A DNA stretch of 64,000 nucleotides from Linyphia triangularis (taxonomy: Eukaryota; Arthropoda; Arachnida; Araneae; Linyphiidae). A model generated the notes under the pieces. The model had not been told where the DNA came from, searched no databases, and saw only the letters and a program-made list of their open reading frames with translations. The stretch spans positions 7,137,796 to 7,201,795 of the forward strand of contig OZ021730.1 of the NCBI GenBank assembly GCA_963978545.1, given 5' to 3'. Shown here piece after piece: positions 21,612-30,837 of the stretch. How positions within the stretch are numbered: position 1 is the first letter of the stretch; the number at the start of each line of letters is the position of its first letter. Both the position numbers and the translations under genes were made by a program.

Positions 21612-23480
21612 TCACAGTCGCTCAACATCAATAGCATGGAGTGGTTTTAAGCAATATTCTCCAGGTTGAATGTTGAGTGATTTGACAACATTGCATCCAA
21701 AGTTGTTTCCAGTATTAAATGTGGCCACAGCATCAAATACTCCAAGGCGCAACGTTTCTATGTGTGCGAATGTTGTCTTTGGAACACGTGACCAAATAAC
21801 ACTGTTCAACATTTCTTTTGGGTTTGGCCATGTAGACATTTCTGTAAAAAGTCCAGGATCCGAAAGTGCTTTGAAAACTGGCAAAACAGCAGGAGGGAAG
21901 ACTGTTTTTGTGTGTGCTTCATCAGAAATAAGTGAATTGTTGTAGCCACATCAAGAGTCGCTTCCAGACGGACAAAACCTGTTCTCAGGTTTTACATCAG
22001 ATGAACCGTTATGCAAGAAAGCGGCACATATCACTCAAGCTGTTTGTATTTCGTCTGATAGCCAAGTCATAATAAGTTTGTATTTTATCTATTTGCCATA
22101 CACCAATCAAGGAAGAAGGAAATCGCCCCCAACTAGATTAATAAGCCACACGTTTTACCCATGTGCATCTTCTGCTGGCAGAAGGTACCCTCATATGCAA
22201 TACCTGTTTAGTTGCTTTTTCTGTTTACCATGTTTTAAACGGATGTCCTTTTAACACTATCGGACAACAGTATTTTTAAATACAATTATCCTTCACTTTC
22301 ATACATTTTATCGTCACTTCCTCACGAAAATCTTTTTAATTTCTTATATGACATTGGTTTTTATCATTTGATTTTAATATTTGTTTATCTTATCTTCGAC
22401 TTTTTATACTTTTAACTGATAAATGAGAGCCTTTTATACCAATTTTAAAAGCGATTGACAATTGGTTGACTCAGTATGGTCCATGTGTTGCCCTTGCGAC
22501 GTTAAACTCTTACCAATCAACCAATTGTATTGACCATCCGTTAAACGATTTCTGCCATTGAGAACTTTTTTATCAAAGTTTTTGACTATTGGTGTGCTTC
22601 ACTAGGCTATGCAAACGACTCCCCATCCTCTTCATTACATGACCCATTCCAATTTTTTTATGGAAGTTTCTTCACCATGAACATTGGATTCTACGACTAC
22701 ATCGTAGGCCTTGTAATTGGTATCTCCTAGATATTCAAAGTATTGTGCTCCATAAAACTCCTCGGAGCATTTAAATATGATTAGAACACTCTTGACATAC
22801 ATCTTCCCACTGCTTTCATCGATGTTTCTCTTGCATTCAGGAGAACGACTAGACTTATTTGGACAAATACAGTGTTTAGACAATATCTCCAAATCTATAA
22901 CCTGTCCCGAATTGATACTGGTGACGGATACAACTCCATTTAAAGATGAATATCCTCGCTTTTGCCAGGTTCCATCCACAGCAACCGCTAAATCTTGACA
23001 GTCGTCATTTGTCTCAGTGCCTCTTATGACGCTGTCTTCATGCTCTCTTTACAAATTGCTTCTGTAGCAGCTCTGAGAATTTTGTTAAACAGTTAAAATT
23101 TTGATGGAGGGGCGGGAAAAGTCATGCTACTGCCAAAACAGTTTGGCAGCCGCTTGACCTTTGCATGTACTTCTAAAACCTTAGACCAGTCGAGTATTAA
23201 CTGCAAAGGAGTTCTTTACTAGGCCACTGTGTTCCACGAAATGGTAAAAGGAAAAACCAAAATTACAATTTTCCCAGTAAAGATTAAACTTCACAGCATG
23301 ACCGATATCTTGACCAATACTTCCATATTTTAAACCTTGATTTCCGCAATCGTTACATTAGGCTGAATTTTGGAAAACAGATTCCAAAATACTAACATCA
23401 AAAATAACATTCTTCAAAGAGTTTGGAACCTTGAGTAAGACTTGGCACAGTATAATCACAATACTGTGACAAGTTTTACT
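21612..23480 (-). pseudogene. Mutator-like transposase-domain pseudogene
   Basis: Reading leftwards from 23,480, decayed frames give HAVKFNLYWENCNFGFSFY, FAVNTRLV, then an open block with AVAVDGTWQKRGYSSLNGVV and SKHCICP, then EYLGDTNYKAYD and IKKLEWVM (22,979-22,635). After a LINE fragment come LAIRRNTNSLSDMC and a final open block with KEMLNSVIWSRVPKTTF and LRLGVFDAVATFN (21,884-21,612). This is the order in the arthropod proteins annotated as Mutator-like transposase domain. Many stops and shifts and a LINE insertion (22,125-22,510) show it is dead. Family name is from memory of the motif set. Confidence 0.72.
22125..22510 (+). mobile_element. I-group LINE 3' end fragment inserted in the Mutator-like pseudogene
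   Basis: The plus strand at 22,130-22,210 has a region similar to LINE-M ORF2 near its C-terminal zinc motif ('ttacccatgtgcatcttctg' and 'ggcagaag'). It ends with a diverged terminal hairpin (AGTATGGTCCATGTGTTGCC) and 'accaatcaacc'. A short ACCAATCAA occurs on both sides and may be the TSD. Confidence 0.65.
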
Positions 23481-23579
23481 AAGCAAAAAAATCAAACAAT
23501 ATGAAATTAATACTTACGATGTTCAGCAAGCAGCAATTTTGTCGGCATTGCGTCGCTGTCGTAAGGCGTTGTTAAAGAG

Positions 23580-23939
23580 ACAGTGATAGTGCCCATTTCC
23601 GCCAAACGATCTTCAAAACCACATGGCGATACTGCTATTGAAGAGCAATTGCCGGTGGTTCGCCATTTTTGGCGGACACTAGCCATCTTGCCACCGGCAA
23701 TTCTTCTACTAGTTTTAAACCATTCTTTGATCTGCTTTGCAGACCGTTTGGTAGAAATGTTGAATTAAAGGCCTCACTCACAACGACGTAGGCCGCTTGC
23801 TTCTGAGCCACCGAAGTCTTGTTTGTTTCATTACATTCAATAATATCAATTTTTTCTTTGATCAGTTCTAAGAGAAGATTTTTCTCATAAGGAGAAAACA
23901 GACTTCGCTTTTTTTGGGGATATTTAATGTAGTATCCAT
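23580..23939 (-). pseudogene. Myb/SANT-like (zeste-type) DNA-binding pseudogene
   Basis: From a start at 23,939 the minus frame gives MDTTLNIPKK. After a one-base shift it gives YEKNLLLELIKEKIDIIEC, then NKTSVAQKQAA, EAFNST and, after another shift, KQIKEWFKT and MASVRQKWRTTGNCSS. This resembles the Myb_DNA-bind_5 / regulatory-protein-zeste domain seen in the accessory protein of Harbinger-type transposons. The upstream sequence (24,158-23,940) is the H segment of the tandem repeat that follows. Confidence 0.6.
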
Positions 23940-24167
23940 AGTTCTAATTCCAAGCATGTGATTTAAAGCAGCACAGAGTAATATAAATAGAGCAGGGTTG
24001 TCTGGGAAAATCCCATGACACTTTTTTTCAACCAATCGCAAGCGGTCTTTCACCCCTAGGTTGAGTAACTCTGGTTTGACAAGTTCAGGTCTGAAGAAGC
24101 TCTGTGAATACCATTTTCTTAAACCCGGGGTGAAAGGTCTTGGCCCAGTGTTTATCAACCCATGGGT

Positions 24168-24370
24168 TCGGCGCGAGGGTTAGGAATTTTCGTGAATATG
24201 GTCATTAGAGTTTTATTCTGCACAGTTTGGAGTCTGGCAAGAGTTTGTTCTGAGACGGTGGTCCATGCTGGGGCGTTGTATGACATGATGGGTCTCACCG
24301 TGCTTTCGTAAATTCTCTTTTTATATTGAAGTGGGAAATTAGACTTATGGCTGGTCAGTGGCCAGAGGCT
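24168..24370 (-). pseudogene. Jockey ORF2 C-terminal fragment, copy 1
   Basis: The minus strand reads LWPLTSHKSNFPLQYKKR, IYESTVRPIMSYNAPAWTTV and LARLQTVQNKTLM in one open frame. This is the conserved region after the RT domain of Jockey-clade ORF2 (RPIMxYxAPxW, LQxxQNKxLR). Neither RT catalytic motifs nor endonuclease are present. Confidence 0.8.
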
Positions 24371-24371
24371 C

Positions 24372-24760
24372 CCTCATTACACCTTTTCAATTTTCTTAAA
24401 GAAATTGGGACCAAACGGTATAGTGGTTAGCGTGCTAGCTTCTAGACCGAGAGGTTGCGGGTTCGAGTCCCGTGTTGGCATGGGTGTTTGTAAATGTATG
24501 TTGGCTTGTCTAATGACGAATGTTTCGGCGCATTATAGCCCTCGTGTTGCTGACGCCGCCAGATAATCTGAAAACAACCAACCAACCAACTTAAAGAAAT
24601 TGGATTTTATCACCCTGTTTAATGTTTTGTATGATCATAACTTGTAAATATGATTTTTTTAACTTAACATTTTACCCTTTTATTATACTCGATTGACTTT
24701 TTTCAGCGCAGTTTGGTCCTTAAGGAGCCTTTGCGCTAGAAAATCCCAACCCACCAATAT
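24372..24760 (+). mobile_element. I-group LINE 3' end (third family), copy 1, split by SINE-A
   Basis: Encodes the last residues LHLFNFLKEIGFYHPV then a stop, close to the LINE-M C-terminus (FLLEIGFYHLI). The 3' UTR ends with a 33-nt hairpin at 24,705-24,737 whose outer stem is AGCGCA/TGCGCT. SINE-A at 24,409-24,589 interrupts it. Confidence 0.75.
24409..24589 (+). mobile_element. SINE-A copy, nearly full length
   Basis: Starts GACCAAACGG, lacking the first three bases, with intact A and B boxes and a CCAACCAACCAA tail. The 14-bp TSD cttaaagaaattgg is at 24,395-24,408 and 24,590-24,603. It is present only in the first copy of the 696-bp tandem repeat, so it inserted after that duplication. 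Confidence 0.94.
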
Positions 24761-25061
24761 AAGAGAAAAAACATAAAAAGGCAATAAGTTTATTTTATTG
24801 AACACAAAGCAAATATATTCTTTGTTAAAATAATATTGCGTAATGCTTTTCTTGTCGGCAAGGTGTCTGTCCATCTGACCACCAGGAAATATCCAACTTC
24901 CTCACATGACACTTTTTTTCAACCAATAGCAAGCTGTCTTTCACCCCTAGGTTGAGTAACACTAGTTTGACAAGCCCAGGGCTGAAAAAGCTCTATGAAT
25001 ACCGTTTTATCAAACCCGGGGTGAAAGGTCTTGTCCCAGTGTTTATCAACCCATGGGTTCG

Positions 25062-25262
25062 GCGCGAAGGTAAGGAATTTTCGTGAATATGGTCGTTAGA
25101 GTTTTATTCTGCACAGTTTGGAATCTGGCAAGAATTTGTTCTGAGACGGTGGTCCATGCTGGGGCGACTTATGACATGATGGGTCTCACCGTGCTTTCGT
25201 AAATTCTCTTTTTATATTGAAGTGGGAAATTAGACTTATGGCCGGTCAGTGGCCAGAGGCTC
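25062..25262 (-). pseudogene. Jockey ORF2 C-terminal fragment, copy 2
   Basis: Duplicate of the fragment at 24,168-24,370 within the second 696-bp unit, with a few base changes (for example the 'gcgttgtatgac' to 'gcgacttatgac' difference). Non-functional. Confidence 0.8.
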
Positions 25263-25263
25263 C

Positions 25264-25455
25264 CTCATTACACCTTTTCAATTTTCTTAAAGAAATTGGA
25301 TTTTATCACCCTGTTTAATGCTTTGTATGATCATAACTTGTAAATATGATCTTTTTAACTTAACATTTTACCCTTTTATTATACTCGATTGACTTTTTTC
25401 AGCGCAGTTTGGTCCTTGAGGAGCCTTTGCGCTAGAAAATCCCAACCCACCAATA
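25264..25455 (+). mobile_element. I-group LINE 3' end (third family), copy 2, uninterrupted
   Basis: The same LINE tail as at 24,372-24,760 without the SINE. The frame LFNFLKEIGFYHPV ends in TAA. The 33-nt hairpin is at 25,401-25,433, with outer stem AGCGCA/TGCGCT. The tail is CCCAACCCACCAAT. Confidence 0.75.
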
Positions 25456-25800
25456 TAAGAGAAAAAACATAAAAAGGCAATAAGTTTATTTTATTGAACA
25501 CAAAGCAAATATATTCTTTGTTAGAATAATATTGCGTAATGCTTTTCTAGTCGGCACGGTGTCTGTCCATCTGACCACCAGGAAATATGCAACTTCCTCA
25601 CATGACACTTTTTTTCAACCAATAGCAAGCTGTCTTTCACCCCTAGGTTGAGTAACTCTAGTTTGACAAGGGCTGAAAAAGCTCTATGAATACCGTTTTA
25701 TCAAACCCGGGGTGAAAGGTCGGTCTTGTCCCTGTGTTTATCAATCCAGGGGTTCGGTGCGATTGTAAGGAATTTCGTGAATACGGCCGTAAAAGTTAGT

Positions 25801-26931
25801 GGTGAACACTGCTGTAGAATGTCCCATATGACTAACCAAACATATAATAATTTGTTTGAAACCATTATTTAAGATAAATTACATCTACTTATAACACGAG
25901 TTCAGATTTATAAATTTAAGGATTTATATATTTTTTAAAGAAATAGATTATTTGAATCTTAATACCATTAAACTATATTGTATAAATTTAAGATATGCCT
26001 GAAAATTAATAAAACTGATAAAAAAAAAAAATATTAACAATTCTAGTAAAATACAGTTCCGTCAATGTATACAACCTCGCCTTGTTCTCTCTTCTGGACC
26101 TTATTTCTGTTATTTTCTCTACAACAAACATATGCAGTTCTAATATTTCTGTTAAGGACATATCCGTAGTATTATGTTTAAAGGAACCAAAAAAATGAAG
26201 GTTCACATGATTTTGGCTTTTTTTAACTTCTATTATCTCAATTTCCAACAAATTCAATTCTTTGTCGGATCGGGAGATTTTGTTAGCAGTTCTTTTTTCT
26301 GCATGCAGGGAAAGACGTTGCGCAGTCGACAGTGTTATCCTCTTCGACCGGGAGGGTCCCATCTGTGAGAATGCAGTTCAATCCCCTCTGGGAATCGAGC
26401 AGCTGGCTGAACTGCGTCTCACTTGTTTCCTGGATTGCAAACAAGAACTCCAAATGAGTGTAATTTGTATTTTTTTTTTTGCTGTCTGCTTATTTTTGAA
26501 CCCCAAACTTCGAATGAATGCATCCCGTTTTTAAGATGGCATCTCCTACAGTGAAAAAATAACTTAAAGTTGGATATTTAAAACAATAAACATATGTGTT
26601 GAAGTGCACTATGGGCAAAGCTGGTGCCTGATCGGTCTGGCTTGGTTGGTTTAGTATATTTCTTTTCTTTGCTGAAATTAATTTCACTTCAAAACATATG
26701 CTACCCTTTTTCAAAGAGTGGAAAGGAAGATTCAATAGCATAGCTTGATCAATAATAATGTGTAATTTGCTGAAATAAATTTCACTTAAAAAAGCTTTTC
26801 TTTTATCGATAAAACTCTTGAATAACGCTAAAACTTAGCATCAAATTGAGATAGATTACTTAGAATAATACAAAAATTGTATCAAATAAGTTAATGTGAA
26901 TACTAGTTATAGATATTAAAACGAAATTTTT
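25801..26931 (-). other. Unidentified ORF region before the tandem array
   Basis: A 118-residue minus-strand frame (26,362-26,006) begins MGPSRSKRITLSTAQRLSLH, and a different frame upstream (26,540-26,340) holds HLEFLFAIQETSETQFSQLL and CILTDGTLPVEED. Both have a protein-like composition, so this may be a frame-shifted gene or TE ORF. I do not recognise a domain. The rest is AT-rich. The last 50 bases are the unique left flank of the tandem array. Confidence 0.3.
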
Positions 26932-27150
26932 AAAAAATACTCATAAAAAAAAAAGTCTTTCAAGAAGACTTGGAGAGAATGAATTAGCATTAATACTCAT
27001 AAGCAAAACCATGAATAAAAATAATCTTTATTTATTCACAAGAAATTAAAAACTTAATGTATTTGCAAAGCACACTTATTTACATAGTCATTTTTTTTTT
27101 TTTTTACAAGCTTTTGCTGTGTTGCAAAATACACTGTGCTGATAGCATAC

Positions 27151-27396
27151 TTAAATTTGTAAAATTTCTTCTTTTTTTTTTACAATGTCGAAGTGACCTT
27201 TTATATGAATTTCACGGTGAACATACCGTTCAATAGTTCGGTATGCTTCAGCGTGATTATACAAGCGCATCACCTCAATACGTGGAAGAAATTTGCTAAT
27301 CTCGAATTCATAATTTTTTTTAAAATCATTCTCATTATAACTGTTGAAGATACTCATGCACAAAACACGGCATTTTGTAGAATTTCCTCTTTTCAC
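27151..27396 (-). CDS. 81-residue ORF downstream of the ankyrin fragment (unit 1)
   Basis: Begins MKRGNSTKCRVLCMSIFNSY and contains FLPRIEVMRLYNHAEAYRTI and RYVHREIHIKGHFDIVKKKE. It is hydrophilic and reads like the C-terminal part of a real protein. It lies 3' of the ankyrin fragment on the same strand, so it may be the end of the same broken gene. I do not recognise a domain, and translation is unproven. Because the array is so young, identity between units says nothing about selection. Confidence 0.35.
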   Translation of the reverse strand: MKRGNSTKCRVLCMSIFNSYNENDFKKNYEFEISKFLPRIEVMRLYNHAEAYRTIERYVHREIHIKGHFDIVKKKEEILQI

Positions 27397-27523
27397 AGAG
27401 GGCTATTCACTATCACATTATAATCTGATGGTAGAAGGTCTGTACTTTTCCAAGATAAATAACTTGGTAAGATCTACATCAGGCCTCCTCCTATCAATAA
27501 TATGTAACGGTTAGATGTAACGG

Positions 27524-27883
27524 CTAATAGCCGTATACATCTAAAATCCCATACTGGGCAGCTGACCTTAACAGGTATTCGACAATGTCATATCTGCCTC
27601 TTACGCATACAAATAGCAGCGCAGTGGCACCGATATTGCTTCGCATATCTGTGTCTGCCCCATCCTCTACATAGCATTTTACAAGGTCATAATTACCTAA
27701 ATAGGCGGCAATATGCAGAGGAGTTTCCTGGATGGCGTTCGGGGCAGACATATCGCCACCATTTTCGACCAGCTGTCGAGCAACTTCAATATAGCCCTTG
27801 CGCGTTGCAAGGTTTCTCCATATAAATTTCGTACATTTATGCCCCGAACTCTCTTCACGAGACACTCCACTACATTTTCCCAT
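27524..27883 (-). pseudogene. Ankyrin-repeat protein fragment (unit 1)
   Basis: The minus-strand frame holds about three ankyrin repeats: ARQLVENGGDMSAPN, then ETPLHIAAYLGNYDLVKCYV and EDGADTDMRSNIGATALLF, then RGRYDIVEYLLR. A further repeat, ENVVECLVKR, then INVRNLYGET, lies in another frame immediately upstream, so there is a frameshift at about 27,840. The 5' side is cut off by a SINE-A. Ankyrin repeats mediate protein binding, and the parent gene cannot be named. It could be a captured host gene or a TE cargo. Confidence 0.7.
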
Positions 27884-27892
27884 CCAAAGTCA

Positions 27893-28071
27893 GCCGACCA
27901 AACGGTATAGTGGTTAGCGTGCTGGCTTCTAGACCGCGAGGTTGCGGGTTCGAGTCCCGTGTTGGCATGGATGTTTGTAAATGTATTTTGGTTTGTCAAA
28001 TGACGAAATGTTTCGGCGCATTATAGCCCTCGTGTTGCTGACGGCGCCAGATAATCGGAATACAACCAACC
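27893..28071 (+). mobile_element. SINE-A copy at the ankyrin/polymerase boundary (unit 1)
   Basis: Full-length head with a good tRNA-like acceptor pairing (GCCGAC with GTTGGC), A box and B box, and a short AACCAACC tail. Unlike most SINE-A copies here I find no TSD: the left flank is 'ccatccaaagtca', the right flank 'taattgttaaa'. It separates the ankyrin fragment from the polymerase fragment, so one flank was probably lost by deletion or recombination. Confidence 0.9.
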
Positions 28072-28074
28072 TAA

Positions 28075-28491
28075 TTGTTAAAATATTGAAAGATCTATTC
28101 TGTACATCAGATGAAACTCTACGATTTAATAAGCAGTTACGGTATGTCTCATGTTTCTTCGAGCGAAGGCCGACGAACTCAATTCCGGACTTGCCATTCA
28201 ACTCATCCTTGAAGAAGCCTAGTTTTTTCTTGTCGATGTTGTGTAAGGAGTTGTAGGATATTCCGAGAAATCAAAGTGGTCTCGGAAGATTATGCAGGTC
28301 TAATTGTAAGTTTAGAGTTGTCAGCTTGTACGTGAGGGAATCAGTGTCAGTAAATAGGAGCTTGGCCTTATTTCCATATTTTTTCTGGATAACACCATAA
28401 TGGAAATGGTACATAAGTACCTTACTTGCTTCCAAATTAGTGAAATCAGCGTATATAGGCTGGTTAAGAGTTAAACTCTTTATCTTCCCCA
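28075..28491 (-). pseudogene. Polinton/Maverick-type DNA polymerase B, C-terminal part (unit 1)
   Basis: Minus-strand frames give ASKVLMYHFHYGVIQKKYGN then AKLLFTDTDSLTY, where TDTDS is polymerase motif C, then NGKSGIEFVGLRSKKH. The order and wording match the protein-primed B polymerases of Polintons/Mavericks, which replicate the element from a terminal protein. A stop and a frameshift separate the pieces. The fragment ends at a SINE-A on the left. No Polinton integrase, ATPase or capsid gene is seen nearby. Confidence 0.78.
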
Positions 28492-28632
28492 CCGCTAGGT
28501 TGCGGGTTCGAGTCCCGTGTTAGGCATGGGTGTTTGTAAATGTATGTTGGCTTGTCTTAATGACGAATGTTTCGGCGCATTATAGCCCTCGTGTTGCTGA
28601 CGGCGCCAGATAATCTGAAAACAACCAACCAA
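28492..28632 (+). mobile_element. SINE-A, 5'-truncated copy (unit 1)
   Basis: Begins at about the B box (GGTTCGAGTCC), so it lacks the A box. It keeps the body, the 3' hairpin and the CCAACC tail. It interrupts the polymerase reading frame and sits next to a full SINE-A at 28,650. Confidence 0.85.
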
Positions 28633-28649
28633 GCCACCAACTGATTATC

Positions 28650-28833
28650 GCCGACCAAACGGTGTAGTGGTTAGGGTGCTTGCTTCTAGACCGCGAGGTT
28701 GCGGGTTCGAGTCCCGTGTTGGCATGGGTGTTTGTAAATGTATGTTGGCTTGTCTTAATGACGAATGTTTCGGCGCATTATAGCCCTCGTGTTGCTGACG
28801 GCGCCAGATAATCTGAAAACAACCAACCAACCA
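28650..28833 (+). mobile_element. SINE-A, full-length copy (unit 1)
   Basis: Complete head (GCCGACCAAACGGTGTAGTG), B box, hairpin and a longer CCAA tail. The 14-bp TSD accaactgattatc is at 28,636-28,649 and 28,834-28,847. It inserted just beside the tail of the truncated SINE-A. Confidence 0.93.
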
Positions 28834-28847
28834 ACCAACTGATTATC

Positions 28848-29071
28848 AAATTCAGTGTACGCGTTAAAGGCTGGAGATGCCACCAGTTTCTTAACCTTTT
28901 GAGGAGTGTTAACCAATTTAACATCTACCCTGTTTCTTAAATTTTCCATGGTCTTGCCAAAGACCGCGTTGTTAAGCAGCTTAAATCCATTTCAAATGAT
29001 GTGGTGGCCAGTTTACGTTGTTCTGTATTGAAATTTATATAATCTTTTAGCCAGGGTTGCTGCGAAATTTT
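28848..29071 (-). pseudogene. Polinton-type DNA polymerase B, palm part (unit 1)
   Basis: The minus strand contains WLKDYINFNTEQRK next to the LINE-A junction, then FKLLNNAVFGKTMENLRNR (motif B region, NxxxFGK) and NTPQKVKKLVASPAFNAY. These precede the motif C part at 28,075-28,491 in the parent gene. A one-base shift lies between the first and second blocks. Its right end was split by LINE-A, whose TSD gctgcgaaatttt is part of the polymerase gene. Confidence 0.8.
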
Positions 29072-29706
29072 CCCCTCAGGGGGTTTACTTTCTCAAAGTA
29101 AACACGGACTTCACAACCCCGGGGCACCCCAGTGATCTATCCCTCCTTCTGTTTTACCTTCCTATTTTGGTTTTGTATTTATTGTTTGGCTTCTCTTCCA
29201 TCCCTCATTGTGGTTACCTCATCTGAGGTGAGGGCTCCCCTTGAGAAGCTTAGTGCCGCTCTGTTGCCATCAGCTTCTCTCGGGCATTTAATCACCCACG
29301 TGTTTGCCGTGCGTGGAGACCCGTGTCTCTGGAAAGGGGGATCCTGGTAGTTGAGGGGCGACATACTGTCCCAATACACTACTTTGGCCCTTGCTTCAGA
29401 TAAACGGGAGGTGCACATTGGTCCCGTGTGCATCAATCGGCTGGTCGTCCGATTTCGTCGGCGGCTAGGGATCAAGTGATCAGTCCATTTGCTGAGAATC
29501 TCGTAAAGGGTGGAGGCTTCTTCAGGGATGGACTGCTTGCGTATAGGCACTGGTTAACCCGATAGAGTCATGCTGTGCGTAACAGTTTTGTTGATATTTT
29601 GTTTTCTTTTATGATTTTTGTTGCTTGCCGGCAGGCTCTATCCCCGATAATGAGGACTCCATGGTGGGTGGGACTCTAGTGCCCGAATTCTCATTTAATT
29701 TATCTT
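29072..29706 (+). promoter_or_regulatory. Structured 5' leader of LINE-A1 (unit 1)
   Basis: The first bases form CCCC-TCA-GGGG (29,072-29,082), and a second stem of 9 bp with loop CTC spans 29,083-29,103. A distal stem pairs AGTCCAT (29,482-29,488) with ATGGACT (29,528-29,534), extended by CAAG/CTTG. The leader is about 80% identical to that of LINE-M, yet the distal stem has a different sequence in LINE-M and still pairs. Such leaders commonly carry the internal promoter. An antisense frame (29,550-29,179) runs through it. Confidence 0.7.
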
Positions 29707-30837
29707 ATGGCAAGTAAATCTTTTTTCTCTTCTCCCTCTCGTGGGGAGCAACAAAGTCATGTACTCCCAGCAAAATATTTTATTATTCATAGATTAGAAG
29801 GGTCTTTTGAGAAGGTTTCTCCCTTCTTAATTGAAAAGACATTGAAGTCATACGTTGGAGAGGTTGCTTCAGTTAAGAAACTGAGGTCTGGCGACTTATT
29901 AATTGAAGTCAAAAACACCAACCAAGTTGAGAATATTTTGAAGATTGAAGTTTTCGGGACTTTCCCAGTGACTGTGACTGCACATGCGTCACTTAATAAA
30001 TCTCGTGGGGTAATATCCGAATCTGATCTCTATCATACTACTGAGGAGGAGATTTTGGATCATTTGCGTGACCAGCAAGTTTCAGCTGTTTACCGTATAT
30101 CCATACGGAAAGATGGCAACATATTACCAACTAAACATCTCATACTGACTTTTGACAGGCCAACGCTGCCAACACACGTGAAAGCCGGGTATCTGAATTG
30201 TAAAATCCGACCTTACATACCTAATCCACTTCGCTGCTTTAAGTGCCAGAGATTTGGACATTCCCAAACGGCTTGCCGCGGGAAAATTGAAATCTGCGCA
30301 CGTTGTGCAGGAAGTGGTCATAGTAGTTCTGGTTGCACTGCACCTGAAAAGTGTGTGAATTGTGAAGGCACACACCCATCTTTCTTCCGCAAATGTCCAC
30401 AGTTTGTGATGGAGAAAGAAATTCAGACTGTACGTGCCAATCAAAATGTATCGTACTTCGAGGCAAAAAAACAAGTTGAAGCTCGGACTCCACGTGTGGG
30501 CGTAGCATATGCTGATGCTTGCAAAAAGTCAGTATGCAGCCAAAGCACTCAAACTGAAACACTTAGCTTGTCACATACCAAATTACCATCAAGACCATCT
30601 TCTTCGGAAAGTACCAAAAAACCGATTCTTCTCAAAAAATCACTTGCTAAGTCAAAGGCACTTCAGGCAATCAAATTGAAGTCGGCAAAGGTTGGCGTTT
30701 CTAGAGGAAAACTTGCCAATCCTTTTAGTATCCTCGATTCACATAATGACTCAGATGAGGTAAGACTTTACCCATCTGATGACGAGGAGTGTTTTGAAGA
30801 TCCTGACCCCACTTTCAACATATCTGTAAATAGTTAA
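29707..30837 (+). CDS. LINE-A1 ORF1, RNA-binding gag-like protein (unit 1)
   Basis: 376 residues. Residues about 20-110 look like an RRM-like nucleic-acid-binding fold. Three zinc knuckles follow at 177-190 (CFKCQRFGHSQTAC), 197-210 (CARCAGSGHSSSGC) and 216-230 (CVNCEGTHPSFFRKC). The tail is Lys/Ser-rich and ends acidic. In the I group this protein coats the element RNA and forms the particle used for target-primed reverse transcription. The stop TAA overlaps the ORF2 start (TAATG), so ORF2 is probably made by termination-reinitiation. The frame is intact here. Relative to unit 2 it lacks a 10-residue repeat near residue 285. Confidence 0.92.
   Translation: MASKSFFSSPSRGEQQSHVLPAKYFIIHRLEGSFEKVSPFLIEKTLKSYVGEVASVKKLRSGDLLIEVKNTNQVENILKIEVFGTFPVTVTAHASLNKSRGVISESDLYHTTEEEILDHLRDQQVSAVYRISIRKDGNILPTKHLILTFDRPTLPTHVKAGYLNCKIRPYIPNPLRCFKCQRFGHSQTACRGKIEICARCAGSGHSSSGCTAPEKCVNCEGTHPSFFRKCPQFVMEKEIQTVRANQNVSYFEAKKQVEARTPRVGVAYADACKKSVCSQSTQTETLSLSHTKLPSRPSSSESTKKPILLKKSLAKSKALQAIKLKSAKVGVSRGKLANPFSILDSHNDSDEVRLYPSDDEECFEDPDPTFNISVNS

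Larger units (their letters stand above)
24014..25800. repeat. Tandem repeat, 696-bp unit, about 2.3 copies, built of fused TE pieces
   Basis: Unit starts are at 24,014, 24,905 and 25,601. Copy 2 is 696 bp. Copy 1 is 891 bp because a SINE-A and its TSD (195 bp) were added, leaving exactly 696. Copy 3 stops in its first 200 bp. Each unit runs: an H segment ('catgacactttttttcaacc' to 'ggttcggcgcg'), a minus-strand Jockey RT fragment, the plus-strand 3' end of an I-group LINE, and an AT-rich linker. Confidence 0.88.

Noticed and set aside
27893..28071. A tRNA gene predicted from the GGTTCGAGTCC and TATAGTGG motifs
   Set aside because: The tRNA-like head is attached to a constant body, 3' hairpin and CCAA tail and recurs many times with TSDs. 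It is a SINE, not a tRNA gene. The same applies to all other SINE-A copies.
29072..29200. HDV-like self-cleaving ribozyme at the LINE 5' end
   Set aside because: The stems are clear, but I could not arrange them into the nested double pseudoknot with the catalytic C in the right place. Kept only as something to test.
29179..29550. A host gene on the minus strand (123 residues)
   Set aside because: It lies wholly within the LINE-A leader and the LINE-M equivalent is cut short by a stop, so I do not annotate it as a gene.
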